In this document: positions 18,737 to 28,065 of the stretch, piece after piece
Position numbering within the stretch: position 1 is the first letter of the stretch
Layout of the letters: each line of letters opens with the position of its first letter
Source of the DNA: Myxacorys almedinensis A
Lineage (GTDB): Bacteria > Cyanobacteriota > Cyanobacteriia > Leptolyngbyales > Leptolyngbyaceae
Reading direction: 5' to 3'
Length of the DNA stretch: 64,000 bases
Assembly (NCBI RefSeq): GCF_010091945.1
Contig: NZ_WVIE01000011.1
Coordinates: forward strand, 97,676-161,675
Position numbers and translations under genes: made by a program
Notes under the pieces: generated by a model
Seen by the model: the letters and a program-made list of their open reading frames with translations, nothing else
The model's database searches: none
What the model was told of the DNA's origin: nothing

Positions 18737-21325
18737 TTAAAACGCTGCTTTCACTTGGATTCCGAACATTCTGCGATCGCCATAAGTTCCAACGGCTTGG
18801 GGAGGCGGAAAGAAGTACGCTGAAGTTACATACTCTGTATTCAATAAATTCATAGCAAATAAATAAATTCCCCAGTTACTATTTTCATATCCAATCCGAG
18901 CATTCACCAACGCAAACGGATGTTGTTTGAGTTGATTACCATCATCAAAGAAGTATTTTCCTACCCCTTGAAGATCCAATCGAGCAAAAATTCCCCTAAC
19001 ACTGCGATATTGCAAGGCTAGGTTATAGGTGAAATTGGGTGCCAAGGTGAGCCGATTACCGTTAAAGTTTTGACCTGTAAATGGATTCGTATAATCGGTA
19101 AACTTAGCATCTGCATAGCCAAAGCCCGCAATCACATCCAGCCCCCGAACGGGTGTTGCTTTGATCTCCAACTCTACTCCGCGAATCCGAGCTTCAGCAT
19201 TGGCAACGTTTGAAAATGCGCCCGTATTATCCGGGAGCAGCACTTGATAGTTATCCAAGTGGTTGCTAAATGCTGCCAGATTGACGGTGAGTCGATCGTC
19301 AAGCCAGGACGACTTGAATCCCAATTCATAATTCCAGGACGTTTCCGAGGCAAAAGTCAGCAGATTGAGTGATTCCGCCTGAGAGTTGAAACCACCCGGT
19401 TTATAGCCTCGTGTAATACTGCCATAAGCGCTCACATTCGGATTAAACCGATATTGCGCGGCAAAACGCGGTAGCCAAACCCGATCGCTGGTTTCTACAT
19501 CACTCACACTCAAACCCGTTGGAACTTTTAGGGACGTTCCAGCAACTTCTAGGTTGCGTTGTCGAGTAATGCGGCTTGTGGTCGATTCGTAGCGCAATCC
19601 AGCCGTCAAGGTGAGGGGTTGAATCGGAGTGTAGTCTACCTGACTAAATGCTGCATAGGTGGCTTGATTGGTATCGGCATCTGCGCGGTCAAATCCGGCA
19701 AAGGGTAAGCCAAAGGCGGCGGCACCCAGATCACTGAACTGAAGCCCAGACCCCAACACTCTAAACGCTCTTGACTCGAAATATCCCCCAAAGAGCCAGC
19801 GCAATTGATTGGCATCTTCAGGCGATTGAATCCGCAACTCCTGGCTCCAAAGGGTTGAGTCAAATTGTGCTTTCCGCCGAATCAAATCGAGCGATGTAAA
19901 ATCAGAGTCGATCGGGTTGTCTTGGAACGTAAATCGACGGGTGGTAATAGCAGTGGCGCGAAATTTAGGTCCATCGTAGGCAATTTTCAATGCCTGAGTG
20001 TTGGTGCTGACCTGGTCGAAGCCATTGAAGTCATAGTCAATTTTGAACGGATCGGATTGATTGAGGGGAACGAGGATAGTGCTGCCATGATCGCTATAGC
20101 TAGCATTTGCATTGAACGAAACAGACCATTCCTGATCAGGAGTCCAGAGAATTTGAGCGCGCCCAGATAGACTTGATTTTTCACCCACATTTTCGTTGGT
20201 GAATGTGTTTTCAGTAAAGCCATCTCGCGCAATATAAGCCCCAGCTAGCCGAAAGAATAGGCGATCGGGGATTACTGCATCACTCAAAGACAATTGGAGA
20301 TTACGATTGTTGGAACTGCCATACCCGACTAAGGCTCTCACCTCCGGATCATTACTAGGAGAACGGCTAATGATATTGACGACTCCAGCTTGAGAATTTC
20401 TGCCATAAAGCGTACTTTGCGGACCCCGCAACACTTCTACCCGTTCTAAATCAAACAGAGGCACATCAATAAAGCTCGTATAGTCATAAGGCACATCGTC
20501 AATGTAGAATCCAACTGCGTCACGAGCAGCAAAGTTGCTGTTTCCCAGTCCTCGAATACTGTAGTTCAAGAAATTGCCGCTCCCTTGAGGCAGCGCAAAG
20601 AAGTTGGGGGTGTTCGCCGCTACATCACTAAATGAGTCGATTTGAGCATCCTCAATCGCTTGCCTGGGAATTGCTGTGATACTGATGGGGATGTCCTGCG
20701 GATTCTCTGGACGCTTCTGTGCTGTGACGATGACTTCTTCCTCTGGTTCTACTGCCGACACGCTGAGAATCAACCCTGACTGACTTTGAACGATTCTGCC
20801 ATCGGGAACATCATCAATTCCAACAATGCGAATTTGAATGCTATTAGAATTGCTCCGTTCAACACTAATCGAAGCGATGCCTGCGATCGGATTATCTTGC
20901 CGAAACTCCTTACCATCGGCTAATTGAGCATTGGGAATCAGGACGATCAGGGTATTTCCATTCACATCCGCTGTCCCCTGAAGCGCTTTACCTGCATCCG
21001 TTTCTAGAACCACCCTCAACTCACCTTCGACTGAATTCAGCCTTACACCCGTTACTCGCACGGGTGCCGCGCCTTCTTCTTGCTTTCCGGTTTCTGCTTC
21101 CTCTGCCTGAGACAGCCATTGCTGCACAGTAGATGCAGGACGGTGGAGGTCGTTGATATGAGGTACTTTTGTCTCTCCCTCAATGTTCTGGATAACGGTC
21201 TGAGCCAAAGCCGACTGAACTATCAGCAATCCAATCAAAGAAATAAGAGAGCCGCCACTGATTTTGCAACAAGCGCAAAGTAAACCTCTGTTCACACCAC
21301 TCTCCTCAACAACACCGTTCTGCAT
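18737..21325 (-). CDS. TonB-dependent receptor with AMIN domain (module E)
   Basis: The 862-residue receptor has a signal peptide, an AMIN domain (about residues 90-180), the EEVIVTAQKR TonB-box region, a plug with DIPISITAIPRQAIED and VEVLRGPQSTLYGRNSQAGVVNIISR, and a barrel ending in Phe. The VTAQKR/LRGPQSTLYGRN wording marks a different clade from the other four receptors, closer to the iron-complex receptors found in proteobacteria. The shared AMIN N-terminus but distinct barrel suggests a swapped specificity domain. It is read with a PepSY and an ICMT-like gene rather than a FecB-like gene. Confidence 0.95.
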   Translation of the reverse strand: MQNGVVEESGVNRGLLCACCKISGGSLISLIGLLIVQSALAQTVIQNIEGETKVPHINDLHRPASTVQQWLSQAEEAETGKQEEGAAPVRVTGVRLNSVEGELRVVLETDAGKALQGTADVNGNTLIVLIPNAQLADGKEFRQDNPIAGIASISVERSNSNSIQIRIVGIDDVPDGRIVQSQSGLILSVSAVEPEEEVIVTAQKRPENPQDIPISITAIPRQAIEDAQIDSFSDVAANTPNFFALPQGSGNFLNYSIRGLGNSNFAARDAVGFYIDDVPYDYTSFIDVPLFDLERVEVLRGPQSTLYGRNSQAGVVNIISRSPSNDPEVRALVGYGSSNNRNLQLSLSDAVIPDRLFFRLAGAYIARDGFTENTFTNENVGEKSSLSGRAQILWTPDQEWSVSFNANASYSDHGSTILVPLNQSDPFKIDYDFNGFDQVSTNTQALKIAYDGPKFRATAITTRRFTFQDNPIDSDFTSLDLIRRKAQFDSTLWSQELRIQSPEDANQLRWLFGGYFESRAFRVLGSGLQFSDLGAAAFGLPFAGFDRADADTNQATYAAFSQVDYTPIQPLTLTAGLRYESTTSRITRQRNLEVAGTSLKVPTGLSVSDVETSDRVWLPRFAAQYRFNPNVSAYGSITRGYKPGGFNSQAESLNLLTFASETSWNYELGFKSSWLDDRLTVNLAAFSNHLDNYQVLLPDNTGAFSNVANAEARIRGVELEIKATPVRGLDVIAGFGYADAKFTDYTNPFTGQNFNGNRLTLAPNFTYNLALQYRSVRGIFARLDLQGVGKYFFDDGNQLKQHPFALVNARIGYENSNWGIYLFAMNLLNTEYVTSAYFFPPPQAVGTYGDRRMFGIQVKAAF

Positions 21326-21414
21326 TTGGGATTATTGAGAAGAATAAGCATTAAACACTTTGTCTGCAACTCCACGGTGGAGAGTTTTAGCTCCCAGACG
21401 GAGAACCATAGGTT

Positions 21415-22431
21415 CTAAAGCAACTTTCCGTTGAGTCTGTAAGACGTTGGAGTAATTCCAAATTTTTTCTTAAAAGCACCGGAAAACTTGCTTGCATTGG
21501 CGTAACCAACCGTTTGCGAAACCTGAGTAATACTCATCCGACTGGTTTCTAGTAATAACCGCGCCCGTTCCATCCGGTACTCGTGTAAGCATCCGAACAC
21601 TGTCGTACCAAAAACTTGGTGAAAAAGTTGCTTTAACTTGAAGTCGCTCACACAGACGTGCTTTGCCAAAGCAAGCACGGATGGAGGAGCATCGGCATGG
21701 CGGAGCAGAATTTCTCTAGCTTGGTGAGCGCAGTCAATATCGCTGGATTTCAACTGGAGCGTTTTTTTGAGATGGGTTGGTTCATGGGTGAGTTGGTCAT
21801 ACTTGAGTGCGATCAGTTCTAATGCTTTACTTTCCAGATAGAACCGTCTGATCATCCCTTGGTAAGGGCAGTTCAGAATTTGGTGAAGCGCGATCGCCAT
21901 CGCAGGCGTGGTTGATCCTGTTTGCCAGTGAAACCCTGATTCATCTCCCCTGAGAGTTCGCTCTATAGGGGTGGGAAGCGAGGATAATTGCCAATCTGTA
22001 AGCGCTCTAAGTTGGTGCGGTGTCATACTGATCTGAACTAAAGATATTTTTTGTCCAGCAGCCAACTCTGTGACTGCCTTATCCTCGCCATGCATTACTC
22101 CGAAATGACTATCGCCAGACTTAGCAACCAGATCCGATCCCGAACGGTGAAACGTTCCCCTAAAACGCCCAGACAGACAAAAGCTAAATCCGGCTGAGGA
22201 ATAAAGTTGTGTTTCCGTCAGCAAACTCAGATGCTCTTGTAGTTCCCACTCGGTGATATGTAGCTCAAATTTATCCCACGGATCGAACCAGCGAATCGAC
22301 CAGCGACCAAATGGCTGGGATAGCTGGAATGACGTTTCATAATTCTGTACCTGACAGAGGGTGCCTGTCTGTAGCTGCAATTCCTCCAACAACTCTTGAA
22401 TATTGCTGTAAGAGAGGGAAAGTTTCATCAT
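21415..22431 (-). CDS. PchR-like AraC-family regulator (module E)
   Basis: This 338-residue regulator ends with the double helix-turn-helix (HVCVSDFKLKQLFHQVFGTTVFGCLHEYRMERARLLL and ITQVSQTVGYANASKFSGAFKKKFG). The N-terminal ligand domain diverges from the other four, in keeping with the divergent receptor 89 bp downstream. It is expected to activate the receptor-PepSY-ICMT operon when its ferric-siderophore enters the cell. Confidence 0.92.
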   Translation of the reverse strand: MMKLSLSYSNIQELLEELQLQTGTLCQVQNYETSFQLSQPFGRWSIRWFDPWDKFELHITEWELQEHLSLLTETQLYSSAGFSFCLSGRFRGTFHRSGSDLVAKSGDSHFGVMHGEDKAVTELAAGQKISLVQISMTPHQLRALTDWQLSSLPTPIERTLRGDESGFHWQTGSTTPAMAIALHQILNCPYQGMIRRFYLESKALELIALKYDQLTHEPTHLKKTLQLKSSDIDCAHQAREILLRHADAPPSVLALAKHVCVSDFKLKQLFHQVFGTTVFGCLHEYRMERARLLLETSRMSITQVSQTVGYANASKFSGAFKKKFGITPTSYRLNGKLL

Positions 22432-22511
22432 TGAAAATAGGGAGGTGGATGCCGCGTAACTGAGATAGGGTTAGGGATGAGTTTCTAGAAACGCGAATTT
22501 TAATGCAACTT

Positions 22512-22540
22512 ATTCTCAACTGAAGCGAGTTAGCTGTCAA
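22512..22540 (-). promoter_or_regulatory. Promoter of the module E AraC gene
   Basis: TTGACA (22535-22540) and GAGAAT (22512-22517) are 17 bases apart on the minus strand, followed by AAGTTGCATTA. Flanking bases on both sides match the module A promoter closely, pointing to a duplicated or co-selected control region. Confidence 0.65.
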
Positions 22541-22578
22541 GTGTTTGAGATCTGCCTGCGCCATCAAATCGAGTTCCG

Positions 22579-22629
22579 GGCGAGGTGCCTGAAGCAGCGC
22601 GATCGCAAACAGAAACTTTCTCCCTGGAG
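22579..22629 (+). pseudogene. DUF4351 fragment
   Basis: In frame from 22579 the sequence encodes GEVPEAARSQTETFSLE, the conserved start of the DUF4351 tail, and then breaks off. It is the smallest of three DUF4351 scraps in the iron island and lies between the module E regulator promoter and xisH. Confidence 0.55.
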
Positions 22630-22696
22630 ACACGCAAGCGTCAGCAACGGCAATGGGCGTGATAATCTAAATTGTCCTTTTGCTAAAGAATCACCC

Positions 22697-23110
22697 GTGA
22701 GCGCGAAGGATCTCTTTCACGATGCTGTTAAGCAAGCACTGATTCGAGATGGATGGGTCATTACAGATGATCCGCTAGTGGTTCGCTATGGTCCGACCAA
22801 CCTCAAGGTCGATTTAGGGGCAGAGCGTATCATTGCCGCACAGCGAGAGACTGAAACCGTTGCGGTAGAAATCAAGAGTTTTCTTGATCCGAGTGCCGTG
22901 AATGATTTTCATACGGCTGTAGGGCAATATCTCCACTACCAACTTGCCTTTAATTACAACCAGTGGAGCCGAAAGCTCTACTTAGCGGTTCCCAAAGAGA
23001 TTTACGATACCCAATTCGAGAAACCTCTTTTCCGGGACAGTCAGACTTATCGAATTAGAATTTTGGTGTACAGCACTGAAAATCAGGAGATTTTGACATG
23101 GATCGATTAG
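22697..23110 (+). CDS. xisH: XisH-family protein
   Basis: The 137-residue protein matches XisH (PF08814), with a PD-(D/E)XK nuclease-like core visible as D39 in VDLGAER and E58-I-K60 in VAVEIKSF. GTG 22697 gives the family start (AKDLFHDAVKQALIRDGW). XisH and XisI were first linked to excision of the Anabaena fdxN element, but they occur widely in cyanobacteria as mobile pairs without that element. No excision element is visible here. A toxin-antitoxin or nuclease-control role is possible. Confidence 0.9.
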   Translation: MSAKDLFHDAVKQALIRDGWVITDDPLVVRYGPTNLKVDLGAERIIAAQRETETVAVEIKSFLDPSAVNDFHTAVGQYLHYQLAFNYNQWSRKLYLAVPKEIYDTQFEKPLFRDSQTYRIRILVYSTENQEILTWID

Positions 23111-23433
23111 AGCAATACCGAAACATTGTCAAGCAGGTTCTTCAACATTACTACACCCTCTATAAGCGAATGCCAGACGCAGACACAACAATGGTGTGTG
23201 ACCCCACCTCCGACCAGTATCAGGTGATTCAGACGGGATGGGATGCTCAGCAACGCAGAATCTACACCACTCTGCACCTATCGCTCAAAAATGGAAAAAT
23301 TTATATTCATAGCGATCCCACCGAAGAGGGGGTGGCAAACGCTCTAATTGGGGAAGGAATTCCTAAAACGGATATTGTGCTGGAATATCAGACTCCAACA
23401 TTCAGGAAGCATTCGGAATTTGCTCAGGCTTAG
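23098..23433 (+). CDS. xisI: XisI-family protein
   Basis: The 111-residue partner of XisH (PF08869) starts 13 bp before the xisH stop, so the two are translationally coupled. It shows the typical MDRLEQYRNIVKQVLQHYY start and the C-terminal EGVANALIGEGIPKTDIVLEY region. The biochemical role is not established. The pair separates module E from module B. Confidence 0.92.
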   Translation: MDRLEQYRNIVKQVLQHYYTLYKRMPDADTTMVCDPTSDQYQVIQTGWDAQQRRIYTTLHLSLKNGKIYIHSDPTEEGVANALIGEGIPKTDIVLEYQTPTFRKHSEFAQA

Positions 23434-23562
23434 CGCGGTTCCTGTGGAGTTGCGCTTTGCGCTAATCGTGCTTATCCTGTTGATTAAGTTTGCGTAGAAA
23501 TGCCCTATTTCTGAAAATTCTGCGATCGCGGCGGCTACAGAATTCTCAAAAAGGTTGCGCGA

Positions 23563-23676
23563 TCGCAAATTGAAACTCTCTCCCTAGAACAGCTAGAGTC
23601 ATTGGGTGAGGCGCTGTTGGAGTTTGAGACGATCGCAGATTTGGAAGCTTGGCTGCAAGGCGATCGCGCAAGCTGA
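23563..23676 (+). pseudogene. DUF4351 fragment
   Basis: The frame encodes RSQIETLSLEQLESLGEALLEFE and then a shortened DLEAWLQGDRAS tail with a stop. Only the end of a DUF4351 gene is present. It lies directly beside the 3' end of module B, as the larger DUF4351 remnant (10475-11421) lies near the 3' end of module A. Confidence 0.6.
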
Positions 23677-23705
23677 GGGGGAGAGCGATCGCGCTTGCTG
23701 ACTGA

Positions 23706-24083
23706 TCACAGAAGCACCGTCGGGATTTGAACCAAGGTGGCAGATGGAAACAGGTCGTGGAGTTTTTTGTAGGGAAATTCTCCGGTGTCATGGTTGATGT
23801 ACTGCTGCATGAAGTCTAGTAGTGGGGCGGCAGTTTCATCGGGGGGCAGATCGGTGATCAGGTAGGTTGGTTTCTCTGGGCTGGAAATGGCGATGACACA
23901 ACCGTGCTTACACGCCCACATGCAACCTACAGACTGGATTTCTAGTTGTAATGATGAAAAACTTTGCCTGGATAAGGTATTGAGTCGCTCAAATAAACGA
24001 GTGCCATAACTTGGTTGGCTTTCTGATATGTTTCCGTCTACACAGTAGCAGTATTTACAAACGGAGTGTGTGTGTTTAGTCAT
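23706..24083 (-). CDS. DUF1636 thioredoxin-fold ferredoxin-like metal-binding protein (copy B)
   Basis: This 125-residue protein is nearly identical to copy A at 12240 and has the same six cysteines (C9, C12, C14, C54, C58, C62). The C-terminus is seven residues longer (QIPTVLL). The ATG lies four bases after the binding-protein stop instead of overlapping it, a small shift caused by divergence at the end of that gene. It is the last gene of module B. Confidence 0.8.
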   Translation of the reverse strand: MTKHTHSVCKYCYCVDGNISESQPSYGTRLFERLNTLSRQSFSSLQLEIQSVGCMWACKHGCVIAISSPEKPTYLITDLPPDETAAPLLDFMQQYINHDTGEFPYKKLHDLFPSATLVQIPTVLL

Positions 24084-24087
24084 ACAC

Positions 24088-25146
24088 CTAAATTGCTTTG
24101 GGAGGAGAAAGTAGAAGCTTTGGGAGTTGCTCTAGTATCATGGAATCCGCGATCGGACCACCAATCACGCTCCCCCACATTGCATGATCAACAAAGTAGA
24201 CTCGACCTTCTTTCCAAGCTCGTGAATAGTGCAGCAGCGGATTTTTAGCCCATTTTTGTTTGAGTGCCTCTAGCGGGACACTATAGGTCGAATTGCCATC
24301 CCAATCATCTATCCAAGTATGGACAATGATAATATCTGCATCAAGTTGGGATAGTGTTTCAATGGTGACTTGAGGTCGTACTCCTGGTTTCCGTTCCACA
24401 TCTTCAAGCAACACAGATTGAAACCCAATTTCTTCAAGGAGTTGAACTAAATCCCCACTGTAGCTAATTTCAATGTAGTCCATTAATTGGTTGCAAACTA
24501 CATTCAGCACTCGCGGGTGAGTGTTGGCAAGCGGGGCTAATTGAGTGCGAACTTCAGCAAGCTGTTGTTGATGTGAGGCAATGACTTGTTGTACATTGTT
24601 TTCTCGATGGAGTGCTTTAGCTAAAGTTTGAATGTTATTTTGCCAAGTATCTGCCGTGTGGTCGATTAGCACAGTCGGAGCAATAGCAGACAATAGCTCA
24701 TTTTCCTGGAATTTCATTCCCAGAATCAAATCCGGTTTAAGTAAAGTCAGAGCTTCCAGTGAGGGATTGTTACGACTACCTACGCTAATAGGTTGATTTG
24801 TGACAAATTGACCTAAGTAAGGAATTTGCTGACTGGGATTGTCGAATTTACGCCCATTGAACGAACCTGAATCCGCATAAGCAGAGGGCTGCACATTAAG
24901 CGCCAGCATCATACTTAGCAACTTTGGTTCTAGTGCAACTACTTTCTGAGGTTTACCGCAAATCGTGGTTTCACCAACTGCGTGTTTCACAACTCGACAA
25001 TCAGTGGATGTTCCTTGCACATTCTCCAAATTCGGTCTATTGGGAACACCACTTTGACAAGCCGTAATTAAGATCACTGTGACAATGACCAAGCCAATGT
25101 ATTTATGCAGAGAAAGTCTCATCTGGCGGCGAATTTTGGGAAACAT
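24088..25146 (-). CDS. FecB-like iron-siderophore binding lipoprotein (module B)
   Basis: The roughly 352-residue protein is a close paralogue of the module A protein, with lipobox ITAC, the CRVVKHAVGETTICGKPQKVVALEP opening and the LKPDLILGMKFQ and DADIIIVHTW blocks. ATG 25146 has AAAGAG eight bases upstream, exactly as in module A, and is preferred to ATG 25176, which would overlap the receptor stop by four bases. Differences from copy A concentrate between about residues 80 and 180, where ligand contacts are expected in this fold. Confidence 0.92.
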   Translation of the reverse strand: MFPKIRRQMRLSLHKYIGLVIVTVILITACQSGVPNRPNLENVQGTSTDCRVVKHAVGETTICGKPQKVVALEPKLLSMMLALNVQPSAYADSGSFNGRKFDNPSQQIPYLGQFVTNQPISVGSRNNPSLEALTLLKPDLILGMKFQENELLSAIAPTVLIDHTADTWQNNIQTLAKALHRENNVQQVIASHQQQLAEVRTQLAPLANTHPRVLNVVCNQLMDYIEISYSGDLVQLLEEIGFQSVLLEDVERKPGVRPQVTIETLSQLDADIIIVHTWIDDWDGNSTYSVPLEALKQKWAKNPLLHYSRAWKEGRVYFVDHAMWGSVIGGPIADSMILEQLPKLLLSPPKAI

Positions 25147-25172
25147 GATGAACGCTCTTTTGTTAATTAAAG

Positions 25173-27794
25173 TCAAAACTGGATAGAAAAAGAGCCGATG
25201 ACTGTGAAAGGTGCGCCAGGATAAATGATGTTTCTGCTTTGAGACGTTTCATAATAAGTTTCGTTGAAAAGATTCCTGATATTGAGTCCTAATCTCCAGT
25301 TATCCCGCTTGTAATAGATGGCGAAATCAGTGCGGAAATAGCTGGGCATAATGCTGGTATTTTCCAAGTCGGCGTATCTATCTCCCACATAGTAAAGTCC
25401 CAAACCAAAGCCCAAACCTTTTAAATCACCGCTTTGTAGTTCATAGGTTGTCCACAAACTTGCAGCGTGTTCGGGTACATTATTGATGCGATTACCAACA
25501 ACAACTCTATTGTCTTTTGAGGTAATTGCATCGGTGTAAGTGTAAGATGCAATGATATTCAAACCTGGCAGAATTTCGCCGCCAATATCTAATTCAATAC
25601 CTCTACTTCTCTGTTCTCCAACCTGCACAGATAAATCTGGATCGTTGGGGTCAGCAGTGACCACATTAGTTTTGGTAATTTGGTAGGCTGCTAGGGTTGC
25701 TGAAAGTTTTTCGCTGATATCTGCCTTGATACCAACTTCGTATTGCGTTCCTCTTGTTGGTTTAAAGGGTTCGTTTGTTGCCGAACGACCAAAAAAGCGA
25801 TCGGGTTGAAACGATTGAGTGTAGCTGGCATAGAGGGAAATTGGTTGAATTGGTTGATAAACGATCCCAACACGGGGATTAAAAGCACTGAGGGATTCTT
25901 CACCCGTTGTTTCTCCCAGTTCTGTTTGTTTTCGTTGGAAGGTATCAAAGCGACCACCAACTAAGACCTTGAGATTATCTGCAAAAGTAATTTGATCTTG
26001 GAGGTAAATTCCCAAGGTGTCTCTACGAGTCGTGTAAAAGTAAGCTTCATCAGATATGGCAGGTAAATCAACATCATAATTGGGATTAAAAATGTCTAGC
26101 AGTATGGAGTCTGCCGCGCCAAATCCTGTATATTCCCAAGTGTTTCGTCTTAATTCCACCCCAATTAAAGGTTGATGGACAATCGATCCCGTCTTGAACT
26201 TTCCAACTAGTTCTGTTTGCAGGGTATAGATTTTTCGTGTGAATTCTTGACGATCTATAAATATTGGAGCAAACTGGTTGTCAACCAGCGCACGGCCACC
26301 ACTTGCAGAATCACCAGTTAATCGACCAGACACAAAAGAAAAGGCATTGCGAAGTTGCCAGTCCTGACTGAATTCATGCTCCAGTCTATAGCCAACCCGC
26401 AAATTGCTATCGTTATAAACACTTTCCGGCAGACCAATGAAGCGACTAATGGGGATGGGGGCAGGTCTGTCTCCAATGGAAGGAAGTCCCCGATCGTAGA
26501 GGTAATCATTGTTTAGATATTCAAGGTCGAATGTTAATGAAGTGCGATCGCTAATATTCCAGGTAATTACAGGCGCAACAAAGACACGTTCGGTAAAATT
26601 AAAATCTCGAAAACTCTCAGAGTTTTGATAAGCCACATTCAGCCGATATAATACCGAACCATCATCTGTGAGTGGCCCAGAAATATCAAAACTGGGGCGA
26701 TAAAACGCATAATTGCCGACATTAAATTCAGCTGAATAATAGGGAGTGCTAAGGGGTTGTTTTGTGACAATATTGACAATTCCTCCCGGTTCAGCCTGAC
26801 CAAATAGAACAGAAGCCGGCCCTTTGAGAACCTCAATGCGATCGATGTTTGCTGTATCTACCGAAGAGTAAGAGTCATTGTCAGAAAATCCATTGCGGAA
26901 ATTTCCAGCTTGATCGAAGCCACGAATATTATATCCACCGGCATTTGAACCTCCGAAGTTATCTCGTTTGCGTACACCGCTGACGTTTTCCAAGGCTTCT
27001 TGTACGCGCGTCGTCTTTTGGTCTTCTAAGATTCGACGCGGGATCACTTGAATCGAAGCGGGAATATCACGCAATGGGGTATCAGTCTTAGTTGCGGTGG
27101 TTGCATTGGGCACACGATAGCCATTTTGCTGACCCGTCACCACAATTTCCTCATCCGGCTCATCCACTTCCGGGTTGAGGCTATAAGCCAGTTCCCCAAC
27201 TTTCAGCGTCACCTCAGAAGTCGGCAGCTTACCCGTTCCCGCCACACTAACTCGAATCGTGTTGGCATCCTGTTGGGTCACGCCTAAAGTCGCAATATCT
27301 GGAGTCGGATTCGCAGCACTAAATCCTGGAGCATTGGGGAGAGCCAGCACCGCATTGGGAATATCGGCAATCAGGCTGCTACCTTCCGTCCGAAACTTCG
27401 TCGCATCCACCTGGAGCGGTTTACCTTCCGCCGTTTGCAGCACAATTTCCAGTCCGGTATCGGTACGGTTGAGGCTCACACTTGTCACCTGTACAGTAGC
27501 GGCTTCAATCTGCGCCATCCATTCTTTAACGGTAGTGGCGGGGCGGGGGCGATCGCGAAAATGAGACACAGTTGCTTGATCCGCAAGTCTTGATCCCCCT
27601 AAATCCCCCTTGAGAAGGGGGACTTCAAGCCGCTGTTCAGTTCCCACCTTTTTAAGGGGGGTTAGGGGGGATCTCTCTTCTGCCCTCCCCGGCACTGCCA
27701 ACCCACTCACCAAACTTCCGGTTAAAGCAGCCATCAAGCCATAAAATCGGACTTTGCCCATCTGCTGCAAACCTACTCTGCTCATCTTCCACAC
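25173..27794 (-). CDS. TonB-dependent siderophore receptor with AMIN domain (module B)
   Basis: The 873-residue receptor is a close paralogue of receptor A, with the same order: signal peptide, AMIN domain (about 100-195), EEIVVTGQ, plug (IRR/ IPASIQVIPRRILED, VEVLKGPASVLFGQAEPGG) and barrel ending GSFSIQF. It is longer than copy A because residues 41-68 are encoded by an inserted palindromic repeat (27592-27673) between the signal peptide and the AMIN domain, without loss of frame. GTG 27794 is the likely start. Its regulator gene is displaced 1.6 kb upstream by a toxin-antitoxin pair and a Uma2 gene. Confidence 0.95.
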   Translation of the reverse strand: MWKMSRVGLQQMGKVRFYGLMAALTGSLVSGLAVPGRAEERSPLTPLKKVGTEQRLEVPLLKGDLGGSRLADQATVSHFRDRPRPATTVKEWMAQIEAATVQVTSVSLNRTDTGLEIVLQTAEGKPLQVDATKFRTEGSSLIADIPNAVLALPNAPGFSAANPTPDIATLGVTQQDANTIRVSVAGTGKLPTSEVTLKVGELAYSLNPEVDEPDEEIVVTGQQNGYRVPNATTATKTDTPLRDIPASIQVIPRRILEDQKTTRVQEALENVSGVRKRDNFGGSNAGGYNIRGFDQAGNFRNGFSDNDSYSSVDTANIDRIEVLKGPASVLFGQAEPGGIVNIVTKQPLSTPYYSAEFNVGNYAFYRPSFDISGPLTDDGSVLYRLNVAYQNSESFRDFNFTERVFVAPVITWNISDRTSLTFDLEYLNNDYLYDRGLPSIGDRPAPIPISRFIGLPESVYNDSNLRVGYRLEHEFSQDWQLRNAFSFVSGRLTGDSASGGRALVDNQFAPIFIDRQEFTRKIYTLQTELVGKFKTGSIVHQPLIGVELRRNTWEYTGFGAADSILLDIFNPNYDVDLPAISDEAYFYTTRRDTLGIYLQDQITFADNLKVLVGGRFDTFQRKQTELGETTGEESLSAFNPRVGIVYQPIQPISLYASYTQSFQPDRFFGRSATNEPFKPTRGTQYEVGIKADISEKLSATLAAYQITKTNVVTADPNDPDLSVQVGEQRSRGIELDIGGEILPGLNIIASYTYTDAITSKDNRVVVGNRINNVPEHAASLWTTYELQSGDLKGLGFGLGLYYVGDRYADLENTSIMPSYFRTDFAIYYKRDNWRLGLNIRNLFNETYYETSQSRNIIYPGAPFTVIGSFSIQF
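27592..27673. repeat. 82-bp palindromic interspersed repeat inside receptor B
   Basis: The ends are inverted copies of GATCCCCC(T/C)TAA(A)TCCCCCTT, and the middle holds further short complementary runs (CCCTTGAGAAGGGG). This is a common type of dispersed repeat in filamentous cyanobacteria, usually found between genes. Here it is read through in frame as 27 to 28 residues (SPLTPLKKVG ... VPLLKGDLGG). Receptors A and C lack it at the same position. Confidence 0.85.
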
Positions 27795-27802
27795 ACCACT
27801 TG

Positions 27803-27831
27803 AGAGTCTTAATCATAATCACTCTCAAGAG
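27803..27831 (-). promoter_or_regulatory. Receptor-gene control element (module B)
   Basis: The minus strand reads CTCTTGAGAGTGATTATGAT and then TAAGACTCTC. The central GAGTGATTATGATTA is close to a Fur-type AT-rich dyad, and the flanks match the element in front of receptor C (35183-35211). Confidence 0.5.
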
Positions 27832-28065
27832 GATACTGGAAAACAGAGAGGCGTGGTTGAGCGCGATCGCTCATAGACGGATTATTTTGACCCATAGACG
27901 GATTTTTTGGATGGATTTAGAACCACGATCGCGTTAGCGACTCAACGAGCAAATCGGTTGCAATCTCAATCACCCTAGGGCTAATTCGTTGTCGTAAGAA
28001 CCTTTGGTTGGCAACGGACGCTATCAAAACCCGTTGCCAATCTTTCTCCATGCGGCGATTTCACA

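Noticed and set aside
22541..22696. N-terminal extension of XisH by about 52 residues
   Set aside because: The extension covers the AraC promoter and a DUF4351 scrap; the family start is at GTG 22697.
23098..23433. XisH/XisI as proof of a programmed excision element
   Set aside because: No interrupted gene or flanking direct repeats were seen; the pair is common without such elements.
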